Assembly: GCA_014843695.1 (NCBI GenBank)
Contig: CM026386.1
Location: 86,943,642-87,007,641, forward strand
Length of the DNA: 64,000 nt
Direction of reading: 5' to 3'
Source of the DNA: Archivesica marissinica
Lineage: Eukaryota > Mollusca > Bivalvia > Venerida > Vesicomyidae
Part shown: positions 12,354 through 23,667 of the stretch, one piece after another
How positions within the stretch are numbered: position 1 is the stretch's first letter
How the letters are laid out: each line of letters starts with the position of its first letter
The notes under the pieces: model-generated
Database searches by the model: none
Told to the model about the DNA's origin: nothing
What the model saw: only the letters and a program-made list of their open reading frames with translations
Made by a program: the position numbers and the translations under genes

Positions 12354-12694
12354 GTACATGGCCGGGGTTGTATTTGTTAGAGTAACCACTTTGCTAGTCA
12401 GTGCACAATATACATTTATATCTGATACTACATGTACATGTATGTCAAGGCAATACAGCCGTATTCAAACTATGTTAATTAATCTGATTATACACTGAGT
12501 GGCGGATTTTGGGCCACCCAGATATGGCATTCGCTGCATTACATACTTTGTTTCATTTATCTCTACGGTTTTAGGGCATTCAAATAGATGCCCTATTTTC
12601 ATTCAATACATGTGTTGTGTTTACCTTGTTCCATACTAGTTCGACATAGCCTGTGTCCTCTCAACCCTGACCATGTACAATACAAACATGTAAA

Positions 12695-13380
12695 ATATTT
12701 CTTCCCAAAGCAATCCCCACGAAATGTATAACTTACGCTTACTGCTCGCAATATATATATATATGTATTTAATATTTCTTCCCAAAGCAATCCCCACGAG
12801 ATATATAACTTACGCTTACTGCTCGCTATATATATGTATGCATTTAATATTTCTTCCCAAAGCAATCCCCACGAGATATATAACTTACGCTTACTGCTCG
12901 CTATATATATATGTATGTATTTAATATTTCTTCCCAAAGCAATCCCCACGAGATATATAATACGCTTTCTGCTCGCTTGTAATATATATTAATGTTTTAA
13001 TATTTTCTTCCCAAAGCAATCCCACGAATATATAACTTACGCTACTGCTCGCTATATATATGTATGTATTTAATATTTCTTCCCAAAGGAATCCCCACGA
13101 GATATATAACTTACGCTTACTGCTCGCTATATATATATATGTATTTAATATTTCTTCCCAAAGCAATCCCCACGAGATATATAACATACGCTTACTGCTC
13201 GCTATATATATATATGTATTTAATATTTCTTCCCAAAGCAATCCCCACGAGATATATAACTTACGCTTACAGCTCGCTATATATATGTATGTATTTAATA
13301 TTTCTTCCCAAAGCAATCCCCACGAGATATATAACTTACGTTTACTGCTCGCTATATATATGTATGTATTTAATATTTAC
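12695..13380. repeat. ~75-bp minisatellite running into the Ig exon 2 acceptor
   Basis: The unit contains TATTTAATATTTCTTCCCAAAG, then CAATCCCCACGAGATATATA, then TTACGCTTACTGCTCGC and a TATATA run. CTTCCCAAAG occurs near 12701, 12778, 12853, 12930, 13007, 13079, 13154, 13229 and 13304. The tenth position is replaced by the real acceptor TATTTAATATTTACAG| at 13382. The arm TGTATTTAATATTT is therefore shared by the repeat and the 3' splice site region. Confidence 0.95.
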
Positions 13381-13382
13381 AG

Positions 13383-13667
13383 TGCAAGTAACGAGTGTAA
13401 CACTGAAGAGAAGTACGACAACAGTAACAGCTGATACAATACAAGTAACAGACAGTCAATCTGAAACATTGACATGTACAACTAGTACAAGTAGACCTGC
13501 AGCAACTATTGTCTGGTTTATCGGTGAAGTGGAGAAAAAGAAATCAACTACATTTACATTTGTACCGACAAACAAGGACCATAATAAACACATATACTGT
13601 AAAGCATTTAATCTTCAAGCAGAAAATAATGCAGTGTCTTCCAACAAACCAAGATTGTATGTTAGAG
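13383..13667 (+). CDS. gene B, Ig exon 2
   Basis: This 95-codon exon has acceptor TATTTACAG| and donor GTTAGAG|GTAAGT, both phase 1. The Ig domain shows TLTC (B strand), IVWFIG (C-strand Trp), TFVPTNKDHNKHIYCKAF (E/F strands with the second Cys) and LYVRG at the end. It is the paralogue of Ig exon 1, sharing VQV.SVTL, the TxTTSTSRP/SPSLSRP region and the NKDHNKHIYCKA motif, so the pair arose by local exon duplication. The product is an extracellular receptor segment of unknown ligand. Confidence 0.85.
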
Positions 13668-13789
13668 GTAAGTTATAGACATGTACATTTTATATATCTA
13701 TACTTATAGACTTACCATGGTGGAAGTGGATATATAAAGTTATCACCTTCAACCTGTCTGGTATTCACACTTTATATCGACCACGTAGC

Positions 13790-13934
13790 TGCACACACGC
13801 ACGCACGCACGCACGCAAGCACGCACACACACACACATACACAGACACACACTCACATACACACACACACACATACACATACACACACACGCACACGCAC
13901 ACACACAACACACATACACACACACACACACACG
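13790..13934. repeat. CA-rich microsatellite
   Basis: Imperfect (CA)n with CG and CATA interruptions, in the intron after Ig exon 2. Confidence 0.95.
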
Positions 13935-13948
13935 ATAGTAATGGTAAC

Positions 13949-14326
13949 TCGGGAATGGAACGTATGTCCATCCTCGGGAATGGAACATATGTCCATCCTC
14001 GGGAATGGAACGTATGTCAATCCTCGGGAATGGAACGTATGTCCATCTTCGGGAATGGAACATATGTCCATCCTCGGGAATGGAACGTATGTCCATCCTC
14101 GGGAATGGAACGTATGTCATCCTCGGGAATGGAACGTATGTCCATCCTCGGGAATGGAACGTATGTCCATCCTCGGGAATGGAACGTATGTCAATCCTCG
14201 AGGATGATGGAACGTATGTCCATCCTCTGGAATGGAACGTATGTCAATCCTCGGGAATGGAAGGTATGTCAATCCTCGGGAATGGAACGTATGTCAATCC
14301 TCGGGAATGGAACGTATGTCCATCAC
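13949..14326. repeat. 25-bp minisatellite
   Basis: About fifteen copies of a unit containing GGGAATGGAACGTATGTCC and ATCCTC, with single-base variants (TCAATCC, GAACATATG) and one interrupted copy near 14203. Open frames on both strands here are repeat artefacts. Confidence 0.96.
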
Positions 14327-15380
14327 TCCGATGATACTAAATATTGCAGAAAATAAATCCGCGATGTATTTGTTTTGCATCGAGTTTTATATTTCTGTTG
14401 TCCCCAAGCAGCTTATATCTGTGTCAGCATGCTTGGTGTGTGTATCTAAGCCATAAACAAATCACATATTTTTCTCTGAGCATTTTGTAGACCAGGTAGG
14501 CCTGATACATGTCAGAACATTATTATATATATATTACTCGACTTCCCAGTTTGTATTGCTGTGGAGCGATTGGGGCGTAGAATCATAAACCAACGTTGCA
14601 GACATTTTTCGAAATGTTGTATTTTTGTTATAAAAGTGCTCAAATGGAAGCAACTCTTTGTATTTATAATGCAGCAGAATGCTGGAAACGGCATCCTAAT
14701 GTCCAAAAAATGTCCAGGGGACATGTCGGACAAACCTAGCCTACTCCTTCGCTATCTCAGCTAATGCTACAGCGTTGCTCATTCAATTGCTCGCCTCCTC
14801 TTTTTGTGGTCTGACTACGGGTCTGCGAGGTTGCAGGAGTGACCAATCTTGATTTATATTCAGAGCATGTATACTTATATAGTTTTAGTATTAATAATAT
14901 AGCATGTCTAATATTTAAAATGACACAGCGTGCAGAACACAACATAGTTCAGTATTAATGCCTGTCCGACCTATCCATGGAACTTTATTTGTGAATTGCT
15001 CTATATAATCCCTACTCCGTAAAGTAAAATATTAGTCGTTGATACATACTGTTTTAGGGGTTGTTTTCCAGTCCTCTAAGAAGTCCCACATCTCCCAAGG
15101 TGAACCTGAATTTGATCAAAAATAGTCCAATTTCTGAAATTATGTATGCATAGCAAAAAACCTCATACATTATCATTTATCAACAAACGTAAACGTTATT
15201 ACTTAGAAACTTCGCAAATATAGCCATGGACTAATTCTGTACACACGCAGTAAGTCCTCCGTCCCCAAAAGTGACATTGAACATAGAATGCCGGATGTAA
15301 GAAGTATATATTAAACTAATTATCTAAGCCCAAATTTAGTCCCCACCATACCAGTACAAAGAAAGCAAACAATAACAAAT
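14327..15380. other. unassigned intronic sequence
   Basis: No exon, RNA or repeat family was recognised. The short open frames on both strands overlap and have no domain. Confidence 0.4.
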
Positions 15381-16846
15381 ATCAAAAGCCCTTGCTTTAC
15401 ATCGAACGAAGTAAAAGCATTGGACATACTGTTTAGTAATAATAAAAGAGACAGAATCTCAATCAACATAAATAATAAAATACAAGAAATGTACTCGTGT
15501 TTAAATAAATGGAGAAATCACAAACTGACACGAATGGGTAAAATCACAGTCATAAAAACATTTGCATTGCCCAACATGATCTATCCATTAACTGTACTCG
15601 AAAGTCCTAATGAGAATGTGTTAGCTGAAATTACTAAAACTATGTACTCTTTCTTATGGGATGGGAAGCCAGCTAAAGTCGCAGGGTCGATTATTAAGCG
15701 TGACTATCAAGATGGGGGGGGGGGAGGGCTAAAGTGGTTGATATAAACGCATATGTTAATTTTATAAAAGCTGCGTGGGTAAAACGATTAATAAACCCTC
15801 TAAACAACTTCTATTTGAATCAAATATATCTGCTAAGCACATTGAAAATAGCTTTTTGAGAGATGTTGTTATCAGTTGGACAAAAGTCAATTTCAAGACA
15901 CAAATAGATTGTTATGCAAATGAAATATTATGGAATAACTCGTTTATACGGGTCGGAGAAAACACGTTATTTTATAGGAACTGGTTTCAAATGGGAATTA
16001 AATATGTAGAACATATATATAATCGAATAACAAGACATTTCATACTTTTACAGAACTACAAAACATCTATGGAATAGACAGTTCAGATTTTTTAAAATAC
16101 CACATGCTAGTGTCAAATATTTCTAAAAAATGGAACGAAGAAATAAAAGAGAATAATCAAATGGATAGAAATTCAAAAACGTTGCTAGAGGAAATATTAA
16201 ATAATAAAAGACCACCACAATTCCTATACAAAACATTTATAAAAACGTACAATAACACTCCACAAAATAAAGCCGAAACCAAATGGAAAGCTATATTTGA
16301 ATACCTGGAATGGAAGAAAATATACAACATGCTATTTGTATGTACTATCGATACAAAATTATGAACATTCCAATATAAATATGTGACACGAATATTACCA
16401 ACTAATGAACTACTCCATACATTAAAAATAACAAACTCAACTTTATGTGAACTTTGCAATATGCATACAGAGACATTAAAACATTTATTCTGGGACTGTT
16501 CTCATATTCAACATTTTTGGTCGCGATTAAAATCATATTTGATAGACAAACAAATAGAGTTTAATATAGATTATAAAACGGTTTCATTTGGTAATCAAAG
16601 TATAGAGCATTCCCATATTATGATAGATTTCATAATTATTTTAGCAACATATTATATTTTTAAAAGCAAAATAGAAAAATGTGTTCCAAACTGCATTACC
16701 GTTATCAGATATTTAAAAGAAAGACAACACATCGAAGAACATATAGCCTTTATGAAAAATAAACTAGAAGCTCACAATAGAAAGTGGACCAAATTGATAT
16801 TGACTGATAGAAGTATAATCACAAGCATGCAACAGCAATCGTACTA
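15381..16846 (+). pseudogene. 5'-truncated LINE ORF2 fragment (L1/Tx1-type reverse transcriptase C-terminus)
   Basis: The translation shows the C-terminal part of a non-LTR reverse transcriptase: KALDILFSNN, then LNKWRNHKLTRMGKITVIKT, LPNMIYPLTVL, and FLWDGKPAKV, all typical of L1/Tx1-like LINEs. Near 16440-16500 a terminal zinc-knuckle-like motif follows (CELCNMHTETLKHLFWDC, then HFW). The catalytic palm motifs and endonuclease would lie upstream and are absent, so the copy is 5' truncated. The frame is broken at an 11-G run near 15714-15724, again between about 15900 and 16100, and by a TGA near 16362. It is a dead copy in the intron between Ig exons 2 and 3 of gene B, in the same orientation as the gene. 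Clade assignment is from motif style only. Confidence 0.8.
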
Positions 16847-17258
16847 GCAACTGATATTGAAAAGATGTTTGTATTCTGGATCGGAATTTGTTTCAACTCT
16901 TCTCCTGCTATCTTACTTTCAAACATAATGCCTTCTCTCTTTATAAAAATTAATAAATGCATTTGTATATATAATATACTAGTATATAGTATCGATAGAT
17001 TATTGCAAAACAACTGAAATTTATATTATAATTTTATGTTTACATATGTAATTGTTAATTACAACATGAACAAATAAACGGGCTACTCCTCGTAGCTGGG
17101 AAAAAAGCCCTTGCTTTGAAACACCGCAAACACAGCCGATGCCTAAATATCTACACACAAAATAAGTGCCCACCTTACAACTGACCTTAAACTTGAAACT
17201 TGGCAATTCATAAAGAACAAAATATTTCTTTCTCTGAGCCAACACTTATACAAACAAT
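16847..17258. other. AT-rich sequence after the LINE fragment
   Basis: This probably includes the LINE 3' untranslated region. No poly-A tail or target duplication was identified. Confidence 0.35.
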
Positions 17259-17350
17259 TTCGTGGGGATGGATTCCATCAGGAATGATGTCTCGAGAGTG
17301 ATTAATATAAGTTTTACGAACTTGCTTCGCAATCGAGCTAAAATAAATGT
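17259..17350 (+). mobile_element. SINE family 1, 3' fragment
   Basis: It carries the family 3' domain: GGATGGATTCCATCAGGAAT, then GTCTCGAGAGTGATTAATAT, then TCGCAATCGAGCTAAAATAA. The same block ends the copies at 40874 and 55711. The tRNA-like head is missing. Confidence 0.85.
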
Positions 17351-17867
17351 GTATAAACTATACAATAAATCACGAAGGCACCATTGTGACGATGGCCTTG
17401 TATTACTTTACTAACCCATACCACAACTGAGAGCCTGCCTTCATGGTCCAGATTACATTTAAGTAGCATGTCACATAACACGTCCTGATCTCTATTCGAG
17501 ATCAAACGCCGATTTAGTACATGTACTTCTATTGTCGTTTATGTTTCAATATACGTGGTGGTATTGGGCTAATTGAATAAAATTGAATAAAGGCTGCACA
17601 TAGCTCTACTAATTAATTGACAGTTGAGTAGATTTCTTGTTGGTATTAATCGACATCTACCATTCCTCTACTAGCATGTTTTAATATGGGATGGGATGAG
17701 GTCGGTGGGGTGATGTCGGGTGGCTGTGGATTAGCGGAATGTATAATAAATAAATTTTATTATTTATAACACACGAACGTATTAAGAACCTGTAGTTGAA
17801 ATGTCTTGTCATTCACTGTACACTGACCTTTGTTATGCTGTATATAAATATATCATCTATGTCCTAG

Positions 17868-18179
17868 TGCCAGCCGGAGTTCCAACGTTAACAAATAGGA
17901 CAAGTGGCAACCTGATACTGATGTCTGGAGATATTGTTACATTGGAATGTCTATCCACTCAGACCCGCCCTGTTGTCATGTTAACGTGGACGATTGGAAC
18001 CACGACTCTGAATACTGTCCAGAATACAAATATAGCTGGAACAGGTGGACTTATGGCAGTGAGCAGTGTAGTGACCTTTACCCCAAGTAACAGTGACAAC
18101 GGTAAAATCATGTACTGTGAGACATACATCAGTGGGCAGACTAATCCACCACAAGTGGAGCAAGCAGTTACCGTTTGGT
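17868..18179 (+). CDS. gene B, Ig exon 3
   Basis: This 104-codon exon has acceptor CATCTATGTCCTAG| and donor GTTTGGT|GTAAGT, both phase 1. Canonical Ig features are present: GDIVTLEC (B strand), VVMLTWTIG (C-strand Trp), MAVSSVVTFTP (E strand), SDNGKIMYCETY (F-strand Cys) and QAVTVW at the end. It is related in style to exons 1 and 2 (TFTPxNxDxxKxxYC) but more diverged. It is an extracellular segment of the gene B receptor, and the binding partner cannot be inferred. Confidence 0.85.
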
Positions 18180-18639
18180 GTAAGTATATTTGCTAAATAA
18201 TATATCGCGAAAAACATGGCATGTGTAAAGTAAAAACATCCAGACTGAATTAATGTCATTTAAAATTGTTTAAAATATCGAGAACCAGCATCCAATAATT
18301 AGTCTATTATTCAAATATATTATTTTCTAAAGCACAACAATCAGGGTTAACCGGTTGTTGGGCAATGTTATGAATGCGTAAATAATGTGATAATGTTAAA
18401 CACTGCGCGTAATTAAGCTAAATTATTAAGCATTTAATAAATCACTTTATTACACGTGTGACGTATTTAAATGTCCAGTGATATCTAACAAGTAAGATAC
18501 ATTGAGTCAGTATCAGACATATGTTCTAAGTTTGTACACGCTGGCCAACTAGTCCAAGTTCACAAGCTTTCCCACCTCCTAGACAAGTCATAAAGGACAC
18601 AATGCATACTATCTATGTTGATACTGCGGAACCTATTGG

Positions 18640-18747
18640 ATACATGTAGATCTCTGTATCATTGCAATATCCTTCACAATCTAAAATGACTAACCTCGTC
18701 ATGATGTATCGCTCATGTCGGCAACCGGTAGCGAGAATATATAAACA
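18640..18747 (+). mobile_element. SINE family 2, 3' fragment
   Basis: It contains TCTCTGTATCATTGCAATAT, a CTAAAATGACTAA block, and CGCTCATGTCGGCAACCGGT followed by AGCGAGAATATATAAA. This matches the 3' half of the full copies at 49331 and 52610. Confidence 0.8.
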
Positions 18748-19678
18748 CACTTCATTATGCGATATAAACGTGCGAATAACATTACCGTTATTTGAATTTA
18801 TAGCATGCACCCGTTTTACAAAGAGTCTATGAGTACATACATCACTACATTTTGTCTATACAAAACCAACCATGATTTATGAACATTTGCGAATTTCCGC
18901 CACTGCATCTATCCTGGTATAACGATTCAATAAATGTGTTACATTCTCCAAACGTTATTAAATATGTGGTGTGATCCACAATACAATCATGTATAGATAT
19001 TTGGAATATAATACAACAAATATAACACGTTATATCAGTTGTCCACTGTAATCAGCTTAATTGGTAATTCAATTTGCACTGTGTGGCCTTGTTCCTCCCT
19101 TTCAGAAATGAATACACGATTTCGAATTATGTGGACTTTTTGTTGAAGGTGTGCATTGGGTACTGTTTCTTCAAGTAATGAACGTCATTCCACTCTTTGA
19201 TAATTGCCTTAATTTCTACTTTAATTTGTGTCTGTGAAACCTATGTATATGTACTAAATGCCTGGATGTTGTCACTGCTATGTCAAAATAGGAGCATTAT
19301 TCACTTTGACAATACGTGATTTCTTTAGAGAAATAGATAATACTGGATTACAATGTCTACTATTGATGGAAATGTATAGTGCTGTACTGCTTGGCCAAGG
19401 GAAAAATTCATTGAGAAATGAATAATTTCTTGTCAGAAATTGTGAAACATTAAATGAATAGTGAAATGTGAGGACTATTCGCGAATACTAATGAAAAATA
19501 CGATAATGTGAGCTATACTGTGGAAACTTATCAAATATGAAATACGAACTAACAATATATGACCAAATAAGGTCGCTTCATCAATTTAGATGTATCCTTT
19601 AGAGATCGTGTTTTGGTTCGTACTATTACCGAGAGACGAACATCTTATCCAATAGTTGTCATCTGTGTGTGTTTTACG

Positions 19679-19797
19679 TTTATTTATCGTCGCTACCGGT
19701 TACCCATAATGTTATGAGCGACGCCTCCTGAAGAGATTAGTTATTTTAAATTTTTGGAGGATAGTGCAATGATACAGAAAGAGACCCATTCCAGAGT
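19679..19797 (-). mobile_element. SINE family 2, 3' fragment
   Basis: On the minus strand it reads GGAATGGGTCTCTTTCTGTA, then GGAGGCGTCGCTCATAAC, then ACCGGTAGCGACGATAAATA. The tRNA-like head is absent. Confidence 0.85.
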
Positions 19798-19928
19798 CAT
19801 CGGGACAGGTGTCTACATACCCTAATCCCAGAACTGGCTGATTGTTTTACCGCATCAATATTTCGCGGAAGCTATTTAACAACACCTAGTGACTATCAAC
19901 TTGTTTATCGCTATATATGTTCAGTGAT

Positions 19929-20676
19929 CTATTCCGTTCTGATGGCGGCTCCTTTGATGAGTTTTAGAGTAAACGGTTCTACATTTTGAATAGTGCACGC
20001 ACATGTAACTAATCGCTGAACCGTTGTTGTAATTGAGCTCACCGATTCGTGAAATGATTTATATACAGTTTGGCTAATAGGGGTACACCGGCACACGGAA
20101 TTCTTACGCCAACACTGTCGATATATAGCGGGATGAAATTCATTCACGAGGTTCCAAAATATCCGTCCCCCGTTTTAACAACAAAGACATAAATCCGCTA
20201 AAGATTCGATATAAATTGGAAATTCGTAAATCCATTCTGTCAATATATTGAATAATATTAAATTGAAGAAGTGTTGCAATGGCCATCATTGTTTTTCTTT
20301 TGTGTTCCCGTCCTAGTATATACAATAATATGTACATGCTGACACTGTCCACCCATCTGAGAACTGTAAAACAAAATAGAATATACAAGTGATGAGTGAT
20401 ATGTTGCATAGGAAGGAGGAATGTTCCTCCCTTTGAGAAAAACATTTCAATTTCGTGTAACAATTGCACATAATGTATACTGGTACTGTTGACCAAGGGA
20501 AGAAAGTTCCTCCCTATGAGACATGATCTAAGTGAGGAACTTTCCTCCCTTTCTATGACTAGCTGTTTATGTGATATTTGGTGATGAATATAATCAGCAT
20601 AATGCATATCGTTATCGCCATTACTGCGCATGCGCGGTAGCCATTTTTGAGATATATTTTGGTAGCTCAATTGCAT
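19929..20676 (-). other. unrecognised open frames (178 and 72 codons)
   Basis: Two adjacent minus-strand frames (20140-20676 and 19929-20147) are longer than typical for the surrounding AT-rich DNA. I recognise no domain. Part of the longer frame is made by repeated TTCCTCCCT palindromes, which argues against coding. A decayed transposon gene or chance are the alternatives. Confidence 0.15.
20409..20560. repeat. three TTCCTCCCT palindromic modules
   Basis: AAGGAGGAATGTTCCTCCCT near 20413, AAGGGAAGAAAGTTCCTCCC near 20495 and TGAGGAACTTTCCTCCCT near 20533 are each imperfect palindromes. A further TTCCTCCCTTT lies near 19094. Confidence 0.75.
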
Positions 20677-22076
20677 ATAAGTGAATCTCCATCGCCATTT
20701 AGGTGCCCGTTCGAGATATAGGGGACCCGGTACCCTAGCTCTAGTCTCCGTCGGGCCTTCCCTCCCAATACAGCCGATATGTGTCGTATATAAAACGGAT
20801 ATTAAACATTGTTTACTCTATTTATTTTAAAACACTAAAGTTTCCGCTATGTAGAACCTGCCAACGAGAACATACGTGTACTTGTTCTGGAAATGATAGA
20901 GCCGTGACGTGAACCTGGTGTACCCACGACATAAAGTCGGGATCGCATAGGCTACAAACTCCTCAAAATCTACAAAGTATATAATTAGAAGAAATATCCG
21001 ACTGACTTCTGTGGATAGAGAGTACGACACTTGGAAACCTGGAAACATCGGAGATTGGTGTGCCATGTACCGGTTAACCGCTGGAGCCTGCCCAGGAAAG
21101 GTGTTGCTAGGTAAACTACCCATCGCTCAAATTGGCAACAAGTAGCAACGTTACATAAGCTTAGATAAAACTAAACTCACATTTGATGCACATGGTATTC
21201 CATATGATTATCGTGTCCTTCAACCAGAAACTATTGACCTGCTTGCAGTTATGGGACCAGTTCATGTGTCATAATTGCGAGTACATCCCGATGGTTGGGG
21301 TAGAAGGCAACGATACTCGTATAGGACTAAGGTTAGGAGAGAAGGTACGCACACTAATTACGCACTGGACTAAATACGATCAACTACACATACTGTGAAT
21401 ACGGCATATTATGAAAATAGACGTTCGATATATACCCGAAACAATTGGTTCCGGGCGAATTCGCTTATCTAGAGTGCGCTTTTATTATACCGGGAAAAGT
21501 AACGTTATTTTCCTAATATTTTACTGACAGGTTACAATTAAAACTCGTGCTCACGTCGCTTTCTACAGTATAATAAAAATATCGTAGGTAAATGTACTTA
21601 AGATATGTTTTGACGCCATATGATCACCGACTAGTACGCGTTCGATCCACGATGTCGACAAGTACCTCGATGAAATACGTTCATGGGGAAATGGTACAAA
21701 CTAGGAAGACACATTTGAATACGATATCTGAGTATGATTTATGGTAACGGTAGTGAGGTAAATGAAAGTGATAAGATAATCTAATATTCGAAGTTCTTAC
21801 ATCGGATTCGGATATCCTTTGTAAATTGAGTGGGAATGACATTTGTGCAGATTAATAGATAATTGTCTTATGAATAAATGAATCCGTTTGTGGAGGTATT
21901 GGATAAAGTGGTTAAATAACTTGTGGCTCAAACCAAATTGCTATGTACATTTTGGCAATAAATTATGTTTAAACGAGATAACCTTGTTTGGCACGAAAGT
22001 GTGGGCGAAGCGATAAAAACAGTAATGCTTTCTTGTTGTATATTTTAATTTGGCATACATATTTTCTTACCAACAG

Positions 22077-22385
22077 ATTCACCTCGTGTTAGCATGTTAC
22101 TTTCAACTACTGATATGTATGAAGGAAATGAGCTGATCTTGACATGTAATGCGAAAGGCGTTCCATCTGTGTACAACTACAATACGTTATCCCAGACGTG
22201 GGGTAATTCTGTAATACATAATACACACTCTGCTGTAAGTGGTACTCCAATGTACAGTTCCCTACGTATACCATATCTACAGCTGCAGGACTCGGGAACA
22301 TATACATGTCGTGTTAACAATGGGATCACAAACACACGGGGAGTTTTGGAGGACTCTATTGATTCAGTTTTCGTTAAAGTTAAAG
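22077..22385 (+). CDS. gene B, Ig exon 4
   Basis: This 103-codon exon has acceptor TTCTTACCAACAG| and donor GTTAAAG|GTAAGT, both phase 1. The domain shows NELILTCNAKG (B-strand Cys), LSQTWGN (Trp), a C'-E region (YSSLRIPYLQLQ) and the canonical DSGTYTCRVNNG F-strand motif, ending VFVKVKG. It is the most conventional I/V-set domain of gene B. Open reading continues past the donor only as intron read-through. The exon is extracellular. Confidence 0.88.
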
Positions 22386-23334
22386 GTAAGTTGACTTCCA
22401 ACACATTAATTAACTTGGTAATATTGCATACATATATATCCTTAACAAGCTATACTGGTATATTTGTTTGGTTTTTTGTAAATACATTATTGAAAATAAA
22501 TACTTATAAGATAGAGGATATGTCTGTCACATGTAATATGATATCTTCAATAAGTCGACGTCAACATATGTTTTCAAACACATGTTGGATTATAATAAAA
22601 ATATTCACCATGCATTGTAGTGTTTTACTATCCTGTATTTAGGACTACTTTAATAATTGTATGACTATGGCTGAAGGGTGTGGAAAAAGACAAAGGATTT
22701 ATATACATTCTGTCATGTACTAATTAAAAGACATACATTAAACTACTAATTTTGACCTACGTGTGTTTTCTTCACATTGAGAACAATGCAAATAACACAA
22801 GTGTACATAATTCAAGGAGGATTATGTCCAACAGTTTGGACGCTTAATGTTGTATTATGAAACTCCTCAATAATTATTCTTCAAATATATATGTGTGCTT
22901 ATTAGTATGAACGTAGTGTAAATTAGCGTTTTATGTTAGGGGATTCGGCAATGAAATATTTACATTTTTGTAGAGTTTAGTTTCTCTGGTCCAACAATGA
23001 CCGACTTGTTGCTATTTACAGTTTGCTCTTAACATTGTGTTTGTGTCGATAATTGCATCACATAATTATATTCATTCATATGCTCATACTAGTGTACTCT
23101 GCTTCAATTCCCTACAAAGCAGTGCAGGATTACCGACTTGTTACTATAAATAGCGTGACTATATGATAGTGTGTGGCTAAGCATCTGCATATATTCATGA
23201 AATTCATTATGGTACTGAATTATGCCAAACATTAGCCGTTACTATAAATACATGTTTGAATTTCTGAAACATGTAACACTAATAGGAGATGTCGTCACAG
23301 ATTGCCTTTTTATCTGTTCTTACTTACATTACAG
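22386..23334 (+). other. intron between Ig exons 4 and 5
   Basis: AT-rich sequence with no exon or repeat recognised. Confidence 0.5.
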
Positions 23335-23667
23335 TGTCTCCAAAGATAATTACACATGGTTTAACATTTACCGGTGTAACTGGTGGAACAGCCAATATTC
23401 GAGTAGAATTCTACAGTTATCCGGACATATTGAATGTTACATTTAAACGATATGATGGATTGGTTATAACAAATGGCGGCAAGTACAATGTATCCCACCA
23501 TGGAACTGAAGTAACAGATACGTTCCACGGCACAGATGTCACTTTGGATGGAAGTCAAGCTAACATGATTATATCAGACTTGAAGCCAGAGGATTTTGGA
23601 GTGTACACACTGACACTTTCTAATCAACTGAGTACAACAGACAGAACATTCTTACTAGATGCTGAAA
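23335..23667 (+). CDS. gene B, Ig exon 5 (lacks the canonical disulphide)
   Basis: This 111-codon exon has acceptor TACTTACATTACAG| and donor GCTGAAA|GTAAGT, both phase 1. The fold pattern is Ig-like: TANIRVEFYSYPDILNVTF in the B/C region, DGSQANMIISDLKPEDFGVY before the F strand, then TLTLSNQLS and a terminal TFLLDAE. The usual B-strand Cys position holds a non-Cys residue (IRVEF), and the F strand reads VYTLTLS, with Leu where Cys is expected. The domain therefore lacks both cysteines of the core disulphide. The gene C exon at 60481-60822 shows the same loss. Confidence 0.8.

Larger units (their letters stand above)
18180..22076 (+). other. intron between Ig exons 3 and 4
   Basis: It holds two SINE family 2 fragments (18640-18747 and 19679-19797), a cluster of TTCCTCCCT palindromes (20409-20560) and unassigned AT-rich DNA. 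No further Ig exon was recognised. Minus-strand frames at 20827-21123 and the plus frame at 21183-21398 have no recognisable domain. Confidence 0.5.

Noticed and set aside
13749..14456. Open frames across the CA and 25-bp repeats
   Set aside because: Simple-repeat translations on both strands without start context or domain.
19929..20676. Minus-strand protein gene of 178 plus 72 codons
   Set aside because: No recognisable domain, includes repeated palindromes, and lies inside a gene B intron. Kept only as a low-confidence note.
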